Origin: Candidatus Aenigmatarchaeota archaeon
GTDB lineage: Archaea > Aenigmatarchaeota > Aenigmatarchaeia > QMZS01
DNA: 53,481 nt
Direction: 5' to 3'
Assembly: GCA_016932615.1 (NCBI GenBank)
Contig: JAFGCN010000011.1
Span: 1 to 53,481 of the forward strand
Shown here: positions 15,654 through 23,496 of the stretch, one piece after another
Numbering within the stretch: position 1 is the stretch's first letter
Layout of the letters: every line of letters begins with the position of its first letter
Position numbers and translations under genes: made by a program
Notes under the pieces: model-generated
The model's input: the letters and a program-made list of their open reading frames with translations, nothing else
Database searches by the model: none
Told to the model about the DNA's origin: nothing

Positions 15654-15947
15654 TTAGAACTTGAGAAGCCCCGAAAGGAGCTTTTCTTTTTCGCCCTGGT
15701 GGCCTTCGAACAAGTGGTTGAGGACCCTTTCGATGTACGAAACTCTTGCCTCGAGCTTGTTTACCATTTTCATCATCTCTATGAGTGCGCACCAGACTTG
15801 GGCAACCTGGACATTGTCCGAGCTGTGGTAAGCGCACCTGTGCCTTCTGGCTGCCTCAAGAAGCTCATTAAGCTTCTGCTCGTCTTCTACACAGAGGTGG
15901 TCTTTCCAGTCGCTTGCCCGGTTTTCCTTGGGATTTGCAGTTATCAT
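15654..15947 (-). CDS. Hypothetical helical protein, leadered gene
   Basis: 97 residues from the ATG at 15947 (MITANPKENR). Unrecognised. It has a His/Cys-containing middle (ARRHRCAYHSSDNVQ) and a coiled-coil-like helix (MMKMVNKLEARVSYIERVL). The start is chosen over an in-frame GTG three codons upstream because AGGTGAT lies 4-5 nt before this ATG and that GTG is part of the ribosome-binding site itself. The TATA box is 36 nt upstream. Confidence 0.65.
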   Translation of the reverse strand: MITANPKENRASDWKDHLCVEDEQKLNELLEAARRHRCAYHSSDNVQVAQVWCALIEMMKMVNKLEARVSYIERVLNHLFEGHQGEKEKLLSGLLKF

Positions 15948-15951
15948 TTTT

Positions 15952-15988
15952 ATCACCTAAATATAGTTACTATTAAAGTATAAATACT
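15952..15988 (-). promoter_or_regulatory. TATA box plus AGGTGAT ribosome-binding site
   Basis: On the minus strand GTATTTATAC is centred near 15983, then ATATTTAGGTGAT (Shine-Dalgarno part at 15958-15952), then the ATG at 15947. Spacing and sequence match the starts at 50558 and 50907. Confidence 0.6.
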
Positions 15989-16123
15989 TCGCAGAGGTAT
16001 TCTTTCAAGTTACGCATTGAATAGTAATGCTTTTGTATAATTATTGTATATCTAAGGTATTACATATGTAGTGCTTAAATGCACAGGATTGTGCAAATAT
16101 ATACAATTACAGCAAGTACAGTT

Positions 16124-17641
16124 ATGAATAAGAAGTGGCTATTGTTGATAGCAGTAGTTGCACTAGGACTTTTAGCGGTTTCAGCGAAGGCATATTCTGA
16201 CGGAAAAGACGTTACATCAGAGCCCTACATAATGTTTGTATCTCACACCGAGTACTGGAGCGGAGACAATGCTTCAACCATTGTCCGGCTTACGGACTAC
16301 AAGGGGGACCCTTATGACGTTGACATCTGCATTGCAAACATATTTTACCCAAACAAGACAGCATATGTTTCAAATCAGCCCTTGCAGCCCTCTTCAATCC
16401 CTGGAAACTGGTACAGAACTGACCCTGCCCCGCTTGCGGAAGGCACTTACGAGCAGGAGGTTACCTGCACTTATGGTGGGAGCAAGACGACCAAGGCATC
16501 ACAGTCTTTCCATGTAAACCCTGCGCTTAACCTTATCAGGAACCTCAGCGAACAAAATATTGCTTTGGACCTTAACCTTGGCGAGATAAACCTGACCCTT
16601 ACAGGAACTATAGAGAACACGACGGCAGGCCTTTCAGGGCAGATAAACTCCACAGAAACCACCCTTTCCGGGCTTATCCGGGACATAAACGAGACACTGG
16701 CACAGGACATTGCCTCATCAAATGCAGAGGTGGACACGCGGCTCATTGACATGGAGATTTCACTTAAGGGAAAAATTGCCGAAAATGGCCAGCAGATTGT
16801 CTCTAACCTCAGCGTTGTAGAGGGAAACCTGACTGCGCTTATTGAGCAGGTAAATTCTGATTTGCAGAGCCAGCTAAGCGCAAATGGCGCAAGCATTGAC
16901 TCGGGGCTTTTGGACGTTCAGGTAAATGTCACGGGCACTGTCGAAAACGCAAAGACCCAGATTATCCTGGAAGTGCAGGATACAGAGACCACTATAACCT
17001 CTGCAATTGGGCAGCTTGACACGGACTTGTCGGGTGAGCTTTCCAAGGTCAACGCAAGCATAGACTCAAAGCTTACGGATGTTAGCATAGGCATTTCTGC
17101 GCAGGTGGCTGGCTCCAGGGATGCTATTCAGGCGCAGCTTACAGGCGTCAATGGCAGCATAAGCGACTTAGTCAATGCAACACAGAGCACGATGCTTTCC
17201 TATATGGGCGGCTATCTGCCCTATATGAACCAGACTCTGGAGGGCATAAGGCAGGATACAGAGTGGCTTGTAAGTAATGCGATGGGCGGTGGAAACATGA
17301 CTGAAATCAACCAAAGATTTGATTCCGTGGATGCAGACCTGGCTTCTCTTCAGGCAATGTGCGGAGACGAGATAACAAATGATTCGCAGCTTTGCAGGGA
17401 CGTGTTTTCGCTAAAGGAAACCGTACAGTCCCTAAAGTCAGAGCAAACTGCTTATCTTGAAGATATAAATGCAACCACTGCAAGCACCTGGCAGCTTTTG
17501 AGCGGAGACTTTGCGGCAAAGCTCGATTCAATCCTTTTGGATCTTGGGCTGATAAAGGCCCAGACTTCTGAAATAAACCAGACCTTAAGCCAGATGAGGG
17601 ATGACCAGCTAAACCAGGTAAACATCCACATTATCTCCTAG
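16124..17641 (+). CDS. Secreted or surface coiled-coil protein with N-terminal beta domain
   Basis: 505 residues from the ATG at 16124, about 25 nt downstream of AATATATACA. Residues 1-25 (MNKKWLLLIAVVALGLLAVSAKA) are a signal peptide or anchor. Residues about 30-135 are a beta-sandwich-like domain (SHTEYWSGDNASTIVRLTD to SFHVNPALNLI) shared with the gene at 17974. The rest is a long repetitive region with alternating NxT/S sequons and a roughly 30-residue period (LTLTGTIENTTAGLSGQ, TTLSGLIRDINETL, and so on), predicted coiled coil and likely heavily N-glycosylated. There is no C-terminal anchor. It is probably an extracellular filament or stalk protein. Confidence 0.72.
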   Translation: MNKKWLLLIAVVALGLLAVSAKAYSDGKDVTSEPYIMFVSHTEYWSGDNASTIVRLTDYKGDPYDVDICIANIFYPNKTAYVSNQPLQPSSIPGNWYRTDPAPLAEGTYEQEVTCTYGGSKTTKASQSFHVNPALNLIRNLSEQNIALDLNLGEINLTLTGTIENTTAGLSGQINSTETTLSGLIRDINETLAQDIASSNAEVDTRLIDMEISLKGKIAENGQQIVSNLSVVEGNLTALIEQVNSDLQSQLSANGASIDSGLLDVQVNVTGTVENAKTQIILEVQDTETTITSAIGQLDTDLSGELSKVNASIDSKLTDVSIGISAQVAGSRDAIQAQLTGVNGSISDLVNATQSTMLSYMGGYLPYMNQTLEGIRQDTEWLVSNAMGGGNMTEINQRFDSVDADLASLQAMCGDEITNDSQLCRDVFSLKETVQSLKSEQTAYLEDINATTASTWQLLSGDFAAKLDSILLDLGLIKAQTSEINQTLSQMRDDQLNQVNIHIIS

Positions 17642-17644
17642 TTT

Positions 17645-17680
17645 CTTTCTTTTTTTGAGTTTTGGTTTTTGTTTTTATAC
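17645..17680 (+). terminator. Poly-T termination region
   Basis: Directly after the stop at 17641 come three T-runs (TTTCTTTCTTTTTTT, TTTTGGTTTTTG, TTTTTAT) with no strong hairpin, the form of archaeal polymerase termination. The last T-run overlaps the TATA-like sequence of the next gene. Confidence 0.45.
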
Positions 17681-17694
17681 GGGAGATTATAATT

Positions 17695-17964
17695 ATGGAG
17701 CTATTGTTGAGAGTTAACTATAAGCCAACTATTTTGAAGATTCTGATTGTCTGCGTTTTTCTCCTCCTTCTGCTGGTTTTCGCAACCTCCTTTACTGGAA
17801 ACTTTGTCCTGGCAGACCCAAAACTCAGCGTTTATGCAGATTTTCCAGACATATTCTTCATTGGAATCGGCGACGGCATACTAAATGGACAGATTTATGA
17901 CAAGAAGCACTCTACGGAGATATTGGAGCCGCGGCTTCTTGACAAGATGACCATAATCTCCTGA
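17695..17964 (+). CDS. Short membrane-anchored hypothetical protein
   Basis: 89 residues from the ATG at 17695 (ATTATAATTATGG context); an upstream in-frame ATG at 17662 falls in the terminator and is rejected. A single hydrophobic helix (about residues 15-35, LKILIVCVFLLLLLVFATSF) is followed by a short external domain rich in Phe, Ile and Asp. It lies between the two paralogous surface proteins, 9 nt before the next start, and probably functions with them. Confidence 0.62.
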   Translation: MELLLRVNYKPTILKILIVCVFLLLLLVFATSFTGNFVLADPKLSVYADFPDIFFIGIGDGILNGQIYDKKHSTEILEPRLLDKMTIIS

Positions 17965-17973
17965 GCCCTAAAA

Positions 17974-18705
17974 ATGAGCAAAATTTCCTTTCAGCCCAAA
18001 CATTACGAATCAGATGAGCCCAGCAAAAGGAGGCTTGTTTTGCCACTTCTTCTGGTGGTTTTTGCAATCCTCGCGTTTTTTGCGTTTGCGTATTTTCGGG
18101 GCGGCGAAGCTAATCTGAGAATGGTTTCCGGAACCGAGTACATCAGCGGTGAATACGGCCAGGTGATAATCCGGCTTGCAGATAACAGCGGAAATCCCAT
18201 AGAAAACGCGAATTGCTTTGCAACCATTCTCTACCCGGACAAGTCCTATTTCCTGACAGACTACCCAATGCAGCCGTCAAGCGAGCCAGGAAACTATTAT
18301 GGCCAATTCATGACGCCAACAGTAAACGGAATCTACGAGGAGACGATAACCTGCCATTTCGAGCGGAGGGGAAGCCAGCAAACAATGAAGATTTCTTCTT
18401 CCTTTCATGTCTCGCCCGCCCTTAACTTCATCGTGGAGATGTCCCAGCTTCAGGCGCAAAGGTACCAGGACCTCGTAAACCGGATAAATGACAGCCGCCT
18501 CGACATTATGCAGGAGATAAACGCGACATTTAACAAGAGCTTCGATGAACTTGTGCAAAACCAGACCGCTCTCATAAGAGAGGACCTAAACCAGTCCAAA
18601 AATGAGACAATTTCCCGCATTGATGATAGATTTGAGAAAATCTACTCTGACATGGACAAGCTCGGCAGGAGCATGCAGGAGATTTTTGGAAATGAGACAG
18701 GATAA
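17974..18705 (+). CDS. Membrane-anchored surface protein, paralogue of the 16124 protein
   Basis: 243 residues. A cytoplasmic basic N-terminus is followed by one membrane helix (about residues 21-37, LVLPLLLVVFAILAFFAFAYF). Residues about 47-150 are the same beta domain as in the 16124 protein: GTEYISGEYGQVIIRLAD aligns with HTEYWSGDNASTIVRLTD, MQPSSEPGNYY with LQPSSIPGNWY, and SFHVSPALNFI with SFHVNPALNLI. A C-terminal coiled coil with several N-glycosylation sequons follows. It may be the membrane receptor or base for the longer secreted paralogue. Confidence 0.72.
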   Translation: MSKISFQPKHYESDEPSKRRLVLPLLLVVFAILAFFAFAYFRGGEANLRMVSGTEYISGEYGQVIIRLADNSGNPIENANCFATILYPDKSYFLTDYPMQPSSEPGNYYGQFMTPTVNGIYEETITCHFERRGSQQTMKISSSFHVSPALNFIVEMSQLQAQRYQDLVNRINDSRLDIMQEINATFNKSFDELVQNQTALIREDLNQSKNETISRIDDRFEKIYSDMDKLGRSMQEIFGNETG

Positions 18706-18708
18706 GTT

Positions 18709-19092
18709 TTAGAACTTCTCAAAAAACCCAATGTCAAACCCTTTTTCGGCTATAAGGTCGTTTGAGGCAATGCCTTTGTTTTCCTTTACGTCCTCTGCCT
18801 GAAGAAACTTCCAGCCGTCGTTTGCCGCTTTTACCGCGACAATTGGCTTGGCCCCAGCTTTTTCCGCAAAAGACAGAAGCGCATTCATCTGGCGCTCGTC
18901 GATTCGGACAGTGTTTGCCCAGAACTTCGACTCGAAGACAAATATTTTTGGGCCGTATGGCGTGTTCTTGCAGGCAAGAAGGTCAATGGTGTCTTTTCCT
19001 GATTTTGGCGCCCTGAGAACCGCGTATCCAAGAGAGCCCAGAAGCTTCATAAGCTCATGCTCTGCCCTAAAGCCCTTTTTGTAATTGTGCAT
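18709..19092 (-). CDS. hjc: Holliday junction resolvase Hjc
   Basis: 127 residues from the ATG at 19092 (MHNYKKGFRAEHELMKLL); an ATG at 19113 would add seven residues. This is the archaeal PD-(D/E)xK nuclease that cuts four-way junctions symmetrically. Catalytic residues are visible: Glu in FRAEHEL, Asp in KDTIDLLAC, and ExK in VFESKFW. Length is typical (120-140). It converges with the surface-protein gene, only 3 nt from that gene's stop, and is divergent from the small gene at 19264. Confidence 0.93.
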   Translation of the reverse strand: MHNYKKGFRAEHELMKLLGSLGYAVLRAPKSGKDTIDLLACKNTPYGPKIFVFESKFWANTVRIDERQMNALLSFAEKAGAKPIVAVKAANDGWKFLQAEDVKENKGIASNDLIAEKGFDIGFFEKF

Positions 19093-19263
19093 AATTGTTT
19101 TTACCCAAAGCATTTAGGTCTTATTGTCTTACTGGATTTCGTATATATTGAAGTAATTATGGTATAGTCACAACGGTTTGATAGTTTAGTTGGTCGGGGG
19201 ATAGAGGTAGATACTGGAATTAAAGGTCTCACTCTAGTCTATCTTGGACCTTCTGAAAGCTTT

Positions 19264-19518
19264 GTGACCAAAGAAGACTATGGGGCTTTCATAAGAGACG
19301 TTGCCGCCCATTATGGCCTTCGACACCCGGTTGGGCCTCTGATAAGGGGCAGGTATTTTTATCCTGCCTGGGGGTTCTGGAAGCAAGGCGATGACCTTGA
19401 AATTCATTATATTTATCCTGATTTTGGTCTTGTTAGTTCCGGTAAGATAAAGAATCTTAGGTGCAGAGTTAAGCTTTCCAGGAAAGAGCTAAAGGATTAT
19501 CTGTCGGGCTTGGTCTAA
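19264..19518 (+). CDS. Small basic hypothetical protein, 5' end uncertain (in-frame TAG upstream)
   Basis: 84 residues from a GTG at 19264, unrecognised. It is rich in aromatics (GRYFYPAWGFWKQGDDLEIHYIYPDFG), with a basic C-terminus. The same frame is open and protein-like upstream (TGIKGLTLVYLGPSESF) to a TAG at 19165, which is codon 3 after an ATG at 19159 in the usual AATTATGG context. No other ATG, GTG or TTG lies between 19168 and 19264. Either the GTG is the true start, or the longer gene has acquired a stop at codon 3. Confidence 0.5.
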   Translation: MTKEDYGAFIRDVAAHYGLRHPVGPLIRGRYFYPAWGFWKQGDDLEIHYIYPDFGLVSSGKIKNLRCRVKLSRKELKDYLSGLV

Positions 19519-19541
19519 GGGACTCTGTAACGTGGCAGAAA

Positions 19542-19799
19542 TTACCCAAACCTAAGCTTCATCACAAGCAGGGAGAGCAGGAGAACAATAGATACAGAGT
19601 TTGCTGCCATAAGCGGAATGTCCCTGGCCAAAAATCCATAAAAAAGCCACAAAAACACACCCGAAGCGGTTAGGACTATCCAGGGAGTGGAAATATCGCG
19701 CGTCTTCCTGGTCTTCCAACTCTTTATTATCTGCGGGATGCTTGCAAGCGTTGTGAGTAGGCCAGCCATTAGCCCGAGAATAATCGTAAACTCCATCAT
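19542..19799 (-). CDS. SemiSWEET/PQ-loop sugar transporter
   Basis: 85 residues from the ATG at 19799 (another ATG at 19796). Three membrane helices form a single triple-helix bundle: residues about 4-20, 34-56 and 60-80. The PQ motif is in ASIPQIIKSWKTRKTRDIS after helix 1, the hallmark of SemiSWEETs, which dimerise to form a sugar uniporter. Length matches bacterial SemiSWEETs (85-100). Confidence 0.88.
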   Translation of the reverse strand: MMEFTIILGLMAGLLTTLASIPQIIKSWKTRKTRDISTPWIVLTASGVFLWLFYGFLARDIPLMAANSVSIVLLLSLLVMKLRFG

Positions 19800-19876
19800 A
19801 CAATATGCAATATATTCTCTATAAGCTGTTTGGTGAAGCCACACACCAACCCTACCTTAAAATTTTAACCTTTATT

Positions 19877-20812
19877 ATGGAGCTGGAGGAACTCAAGGAG
19901 AAAATTTCAAAGGAAGCAAGCATTCCAAAGGACGAGCTTGAGCAGAGGATTGAGGACAAGATTATTGAGCTTTCCGGGCTTGTTTCCGAAGAAGGCGCTG
20001 CCTATATAATTGCAAAAGAGGAGGGGCTCGACCTGCTTGAAAAGAGGGACCTAAGCTTGAAGATAAAAAATGTTGTTCCCGGGCTTAAGTCTGTGGATGT
20101 AGTAGGAAAGATTGTTTCGCTTTCAGAGGTGAGAGAATTTTCGAAGGCAGACCGTAAAGGAAAGGTGCAAAATGTCGTTATCGGCGACGAAACCGGAACT
20201 ATAAGGGTGGTTTTCTGGAACGAGAAGGTGAAGGAAGCAGAAGCATTAAAGCCCGGAGATGTCATAAGGGTCAACCGGTGCATTACAAAGCCGAATTCTT
20301 TTGGAATTCCTGAGATACATACAGGACAGTCGAGCATCATCCAGAAGGTTGACCGGGACATAAAGGTTGCTGAAAACAGCAAGCCCTTTGGCGAAGGTTA
20401 TTCCGGGGGACAGATTTCTGCAAAAAGGCGGCAGCTTGATGAGCTCAGGGAAAATGATTTTGCAGAAACAAGGGCGATAATAGTTTCGACAACAGAAAAC
20501 GAGTACCTTACCTGCCCAAAATGCGAAGGGCGCGTGGAGGACAGCGATGGGGATTACAGGTGCGAAAAGGATGGAAAAGTCGAGCCGAAAAGAAACCTGA
20601 TTGTAAAAGGATACCTTGACGACGGCACTTCTGCGAAAAGGTTTGTTTCTTTCCGGGATGTCGCCCAGAAGATAAAGAAGGATAAGCTTGTCGGAAAAGA
20701 GATGCTGTTTGTCGGAAAGGTCAGGAAGAATGAATTTTTTGGCGACAGCGAACTCATACTGAATGACATACGGCTGGTTAATTTTGAAGAAGAGGTTGAA
20801 AAGCTACTATGA
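19877..20812 (+). CDS. Replication protein A, OB-fold single-strand DNA-binding protein
   Basis: 311 residues from the ATG at 19877 (TTATTATGG context). The order is a helical N-terminus (about 1-65), an RPA70-like OB fold (VVGKIVSLSEVREFSKADRKGKVQNVVIGDETGTIRVVFWN, about 75-160), and a C-terminal zinc-binding OB domain with CPKCEGRV and one later Cys near residue 220 plus RFVSFRDVAQKI. It is shorter than multi-OB euryarchaeal RPAs. It overlaps the aIF2 alpha start by 4 nt (ATGA), so replication and translation factors are co-expressed. Confidence 0.9.
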   Translation: MELEELKEKISKEASIPKDELEQRIEDKIIELSGLVSEEGAAYIIAKEEGLDLLEKRDLSLKIKNVVPGLKSVDVVGKIVSLSEVREFSKADRKGKVQNVVIGDETGTIRVVFWNEKVKEAEALKPGDVIRVNRCITKPNSFGIPEIHTGQSSIIQKVDRDIKVAENSKPFGEGYSGGQISAKRRQLDELRENDFAETRAIIVSTTENEYLTCPKCEGRVEDSDGDYRCEKDGKVEPKRNLIVKGYLDDGTSAKRFVSFRDVAQKIKKDKLVGKEMLFVGKVRKNEFFGDSELILNDIRLVNFEEEVEKLL

Positions 20813-21531
20813 GTTTGAGGCCGAAGAGGGGGGACCTTGTCGTTGCAGAGATCACTGAGGTTCACTCGAACTCGATTGCAGCCCGCCTGTCTGAGTACGA
20901 CATGCCTGCATTTTTGAATGTCGCAAACGTTCCGGGGCTCTGGATCAGGGATATAAGGAAGTTCATGAGGAAAGGAGACCTCATAGTTGCAAAGATTGCG
21001 CATATTGATGGGCAGGTGGAGCTGTCAATGAAAGACGTTTCAAAATATGACTCGGAAAAGAAGCTTGAGCACTTCCGGAAGGAGAGAAAATCCGCCCGGA
21101 TGTTCAGGATGGTTTCAAAGGAGTTTGGAATTCCTGACACAAGGGTCGACGAGGCGATAGGCCGGCTTAAGGAGAAGTTTGGAGGTGTTTACTCTTCCAT
21201 GCGGCTGATGAGGGAGGGAGAGACTGACCTTGGGCTTGGAGAGGACTTTTCCTCCGTAATTGAGAGATTCAGTACTGGAGAAAAGACCTATGAGTTCAAG
21301 GGGGAGATAGAGCTCCATTCTAATTCCGGCAGGGGCGTTGACTGCATAAAAAAAGCCCTTGAGGAGCTTGGCGACATTGAGGCAACGTACCTTGGCAATA
21401 CGAAGTTCCTGCTTAAGCTGAAGACAAAAGACCCGAAAAAAGGGCAGGCAATGCTTGAAAAAAGAGCGAACTCTGCAGTTAAGAAGATGGAGTCACTGAA
21501 GGGAACTGGGAAGTTCACGCTTGTAAAGTAG
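20809..21531 (+). CDS. Translation initiation factor aIF2 subunit alpha
   Basis: 240 residues. Residues about 8-85 are an S1 OB domain (GDLVVAEITEVHSNSIAARL ... KGDLIVAKIAHIDGQVELSMKDV), followed by the helical middle and the C-terminal alpha/beta domain (YLGNTKFLLKLKTKDPKKGQ) that contacts aIF2 gamma. It is translationally coupled to RPA by an ATGA overlap. In many archaea aIF2 alpha instead follows rps27e and precedes nop10, so this pairing is lineage-specific. Confidence 0.95.
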   Translation: MSLRPKRGDLVVAEITEVHSNSIAARLSEYDMPAFLNVANVPGLWIRDIRKFMRKGDLIVAKIAHIDGQVELSMKDVSKYDSEKKLEHFRKERKSARMFRMVSKEFGIPDTRVDEAIGRLKEKFGGVYSSMRLMREGETDLGLGEDFSSVIERFSTGEKTYEFKGEIELHSNSGRGVDCIKKALEELGDIEATYLGNTKFLLKLKTKDPKKGQAMLEKRANSAVKKMESLKGTGKFTLVK

Positions 21532-21654
21532 GTGGGGTCTTTGCTTGTTGCAACTTTTACAAAATCTACTTTCTGAGTGTAACCATAGAATCCTCATGCG
21601 CAGGCACGCACCCAGTAAAACCAAATATAAAAAAGCAGGCGAAGATGTTTTGGG

Positions 21655-21849
21655 TTAATCTTTTGTTTCCTTTATCTCAATCGCATCGACAGGACAAATC
21701 TCCTTGGCTTTTTTGTTGCACCCGATTTCCTTTACAGAGCCGTTTACTGGGGCAGCCTTTCCATCGTCACCAATTTCCCAGTTATTGCAAACCGCAACGC
21801 AAGAGCCGCAGCCAATGCATTTTTCCTTGTCTATAGATAATTTGAACAT
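21655..21849 (-). CDS. Single-cluster [4Fe-4S] ferredoxin
   Basis: 64 residues from the ATG at 21849 (MFKLSIDKEKCIGCG). Cluster ligands are CIGCGSC plus the distant CP in EICPVDAIEI. The two extra cysteines (VCNNW and GCNKK) sit where Pyrococcus-type ferredoxins have a disulfide. It is probably a low-potential electron carrier. There is no obvious redox partner gene next to it. Confidence 0.92.
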   Translation of the reverse strand: MFKLSIDKEKCIGCGSCVAVCNNWEIGDDGKAAPVNGSVKEIGCNKKAKEICPVDAIEIKETKD

Positions 21850-21895
21850 AAAATAACATCTCAAAAAAGATAAAATGGTTTTTTGCCTGCGGGTT

Positions 21896-22204
21896 TTAGG
21901 CCTTTTTCAGGGCATCCAGCAGTTTTGAGTCGACTTCTGGCTTCTGGGACTCGATTTTTTTCTCAAGCGCCTCCATTCTCTGCTCAAGCACCCGCATATT
22001 CTTTTTCATCAGCTCAAGGTCGTTCTGCTTGAGCATACTGACGTCTGTCCTTATTCTTTCAATTTTGCTGTTCTGGGTGTTCAGCTTTTCCTTTAGAATG
22101 TTTACAAGCTCGGAAAGAAAGTCCTGCACTTTTGTGCTGCTAGGCCTTTCTTCCCTTTCTGCTGTTCTGGCGTCTTTTACGATTCCGCGTATTTCGATTG
22201 CCAT
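21896..22204 (-). CDS. Coiled-coil hypothetical protein
   Basis: 102 residues, unrecognised. A short N-terminal strand (MAIEIRGIVKD) is followed by a near-continuous heptad pattern from residue 28 to 88 (VQDFLSELVNILKEKLNTQ, IRTDVSMLKQNDLELM, MEALEKKIESQ), indicating a parallel coiled coil. No membrane segment. The leaderless-type start at 22204 follows AATGTTATGG. Confidence 0.65.
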   Translation of the reverse strand: MAIEIRGIVKDARTAEREERPSSTKVQDFLSELVNILKEKLNTQNSKIERIRTDVSMLKQNDLELMKKNMRVLEQRMEALEKKIESQKPEVDSKLLDALKKA

Positions 22205-22316
22205 AACATTCTTGGGCTTGATTTAGTTAATTTCCAGTTTTGTAATTGTTGCGTAGTGCTTTTCAATTATGATTCTCCTGAAGCGCTTCAAAATATTATC
22301 TGTGTTGCTTATTTAT

Positions 22317-22400
22317 GGGCTCGTAGTCCCCTATCCCTTTCTTGCAAGAAAGGTCTTAGGGTCACCCCAAAGAAGCAGATTCCTGCTTCGCAGATATATA
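22317..22400 (+). pseudogene. tRNA-Val 5' fragment fused to an intron-family sequence
   Basis: Positions 22317-22329 are the first 13 nt of tRNA-Val (GGGCTCGTAGTCC), with the same ATATGGG-like upstream context. They run straight into a T-rich/A-rich hairpin (CCCTTTCTTGCAAGAAAGG) followed by CCCCAAAGAAGCAGATTC and a second small hairpin, the layout of the tRNA-Val(UAC) intron. No matching 3' exons follow before the complete tRNA-Val(CAC) at 22435. It is probably a recombination remnant. Confidence 0.6.
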
Positions 22401-22434
22401 CGCCTTTTATTGCTTGTCATTTCGATTAATATAT

Positions 22435-22585
22435 GGGCTCGTAGTCCAGCCCGGCTAAGACGCTTCCTTCACATGGAAGAGATCCCCAGTTCAAATGAAG
22501 CTTTTCTTTGCAAAAGAAAAGCCCCAAGCGCAAAAGAAAGCAGTTACCGCTTGCGCGAATATTCTTGAGAATCTGGGCGGGCCCA
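22435..22585 (+). tRNA. tRNA-Val(CAC) with T-loop intron
   Basis: Exons are 22435-22495 and 22572-22585. Acceptor GGGCTCG/CGGGCCC plus A, anticodon stem CTTCC/GGAAG around TTCACAT, and T-stem CCCAG/CTGGG all pair. The 76-nt intron is at T-loop 59/60, with BHB helix TTCA/TGAG (one G-U) and bulges AA^T and AA^T. Its hairpin and GCGCAAAAGAAAGCAG segment are a diverged version of the shared intron core. Confidence 0.94.
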
Positions 22586-22608
22586 TATAATTTAAGATTT
22601 TGTCAGGT

Positions 22609-23496
22609 CTAGTTCGGGCGGAGGTATTTTTTCTCCAAACCCAAGGTCATGTTCTGGTATGTTGCAATTGCTTCACTAGGAAGACCTGAAAGCAATAGCG
22701 AGGTGGTGGCTGCTATCTGAGGGTAGACTTCCCCCTCCCAGATTCTTTTTGCATTTGGCCTTTTATTTACTGCTTCTACTATTCGTGGCGCGACTTCTTC
22801 GTAGTGTGCCAGTAGCATTCTTCCTTCAGGCGTGTTTGCGAGCACATCATCTCTAAAAGTTCTCAGAGCCGAAAGATCCCGGCCGTTATCATCTAAACCC
22901 ATTACACCCACACATGCAGTGGTGAGGTAACAGTCGTCGTTCAATCCACGACGGGAGTGCTTGGAGCGGTCTTCTGAGGAGGAGAAACTTTTTTCTGGAG
23001 GCCTTTCGGACCTTCTTGGATCTGAGCAATACCCCCGTATTTCCATGGTGGAATCAAGTTCTGGGCTAATTTCCGGTGCTTTTGGAGGTTCTAAGATACC
23101 TTTTCCGATATATGCCTCGTTTTCTTCAGCAATTCTTTTAGCCCTGAGCAGATATTTCACGGTGGGTCTCCTGAAACCTTCTAGAACATTTTCGCCAGCC
23201 CGGGTGCAATCAAGAACAGCTTTTAGTGGAGCATAATGGTCTATAAATAGGTCTCCTGTATGCGTTGAGGATTCTGGAATTTCAATGCCCAACATTTCGA
23301 ATTTAGTCTCGGCTAGCCCCAGCCAATCTCTTGGAAAAGGTTCTCCGTTGCGGTATTTTTCAAGGGCTGTATTCAGATAACCTCTAATTTTGTCCAGGCC
23401 TTCTCGTCTATCACCTAGCAAATCATACTCTCTTTGAAGTCGGTCTTCTTCTAGTCTCTCGACTATGTTGCTTGAGTCCGAACCCTTATCTGACAT
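22609..23496 (-). CDS. CFI-box-like C-terminal domain protein, function unknown
   Basis: 295 residues from the ATG at 23496. The C-terminal part (about residues 190-260) has CYLTTACVGVMG, then LSALRTFRDDVLANTPEGRMLLAHYEEVAPRI, the layout of the CFI-box domain (C-hydrophobic-AT/TTA ... LRxFRDxxL ... G ... YYxxSPxI) found at the end of diverse secreted or enzymatic proteins. The middle (about 145-185) is Pro/Ser/Arg-rich and disordered. The frame stays open and protein-like for about 50 codons upstream of the ATG, to a TGA near 23655, but without an in-frame ATG, GTG or TTG. Confidence 0.65.
   Translation of the reverse strand: MSDKGSDSSNIVERLEEDRLQREYDLLGDRREGLDKIRGYLNTALEKYRNGEPFPRDWLGLAETKFEMLGIEIPESSTHTGDLFIDHYAPLKAVLDCTRAGENVLEGFRRPTVKYLLRAKRIAEENEAYIGKGILEPPKAPEISPELDSTMEIRGYCSDPRRSERPPEKSFSSSEDRSKHSRRGLNDDCYLTTACVGVMGLDDNGRDLSALRTFRDDVLANTPEGRMLLAHYEEVAPRIVEAVNKRPNAKRIWEGEVYPQIAATTSLLLSGLPSEAIATYQNMTLGLEKKYLRPN

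Noticed and set aside
19159-19170. TAG read as pyrrolysine
   Set aside because: Many genes here end in TAG with no extension (for example aIF2 beta, the MBL protein and the HD protein), and no Pyl machinery or methylamine methyltransferase is visible.
22269-22568. A 99-codon plus-strand frame over the tRNA-Val fragment and tRNA-Val(CAC)
   Set aside because: It translates tRNA and intron sequence and ends inside the tRNA; no promoter or protein-like features.
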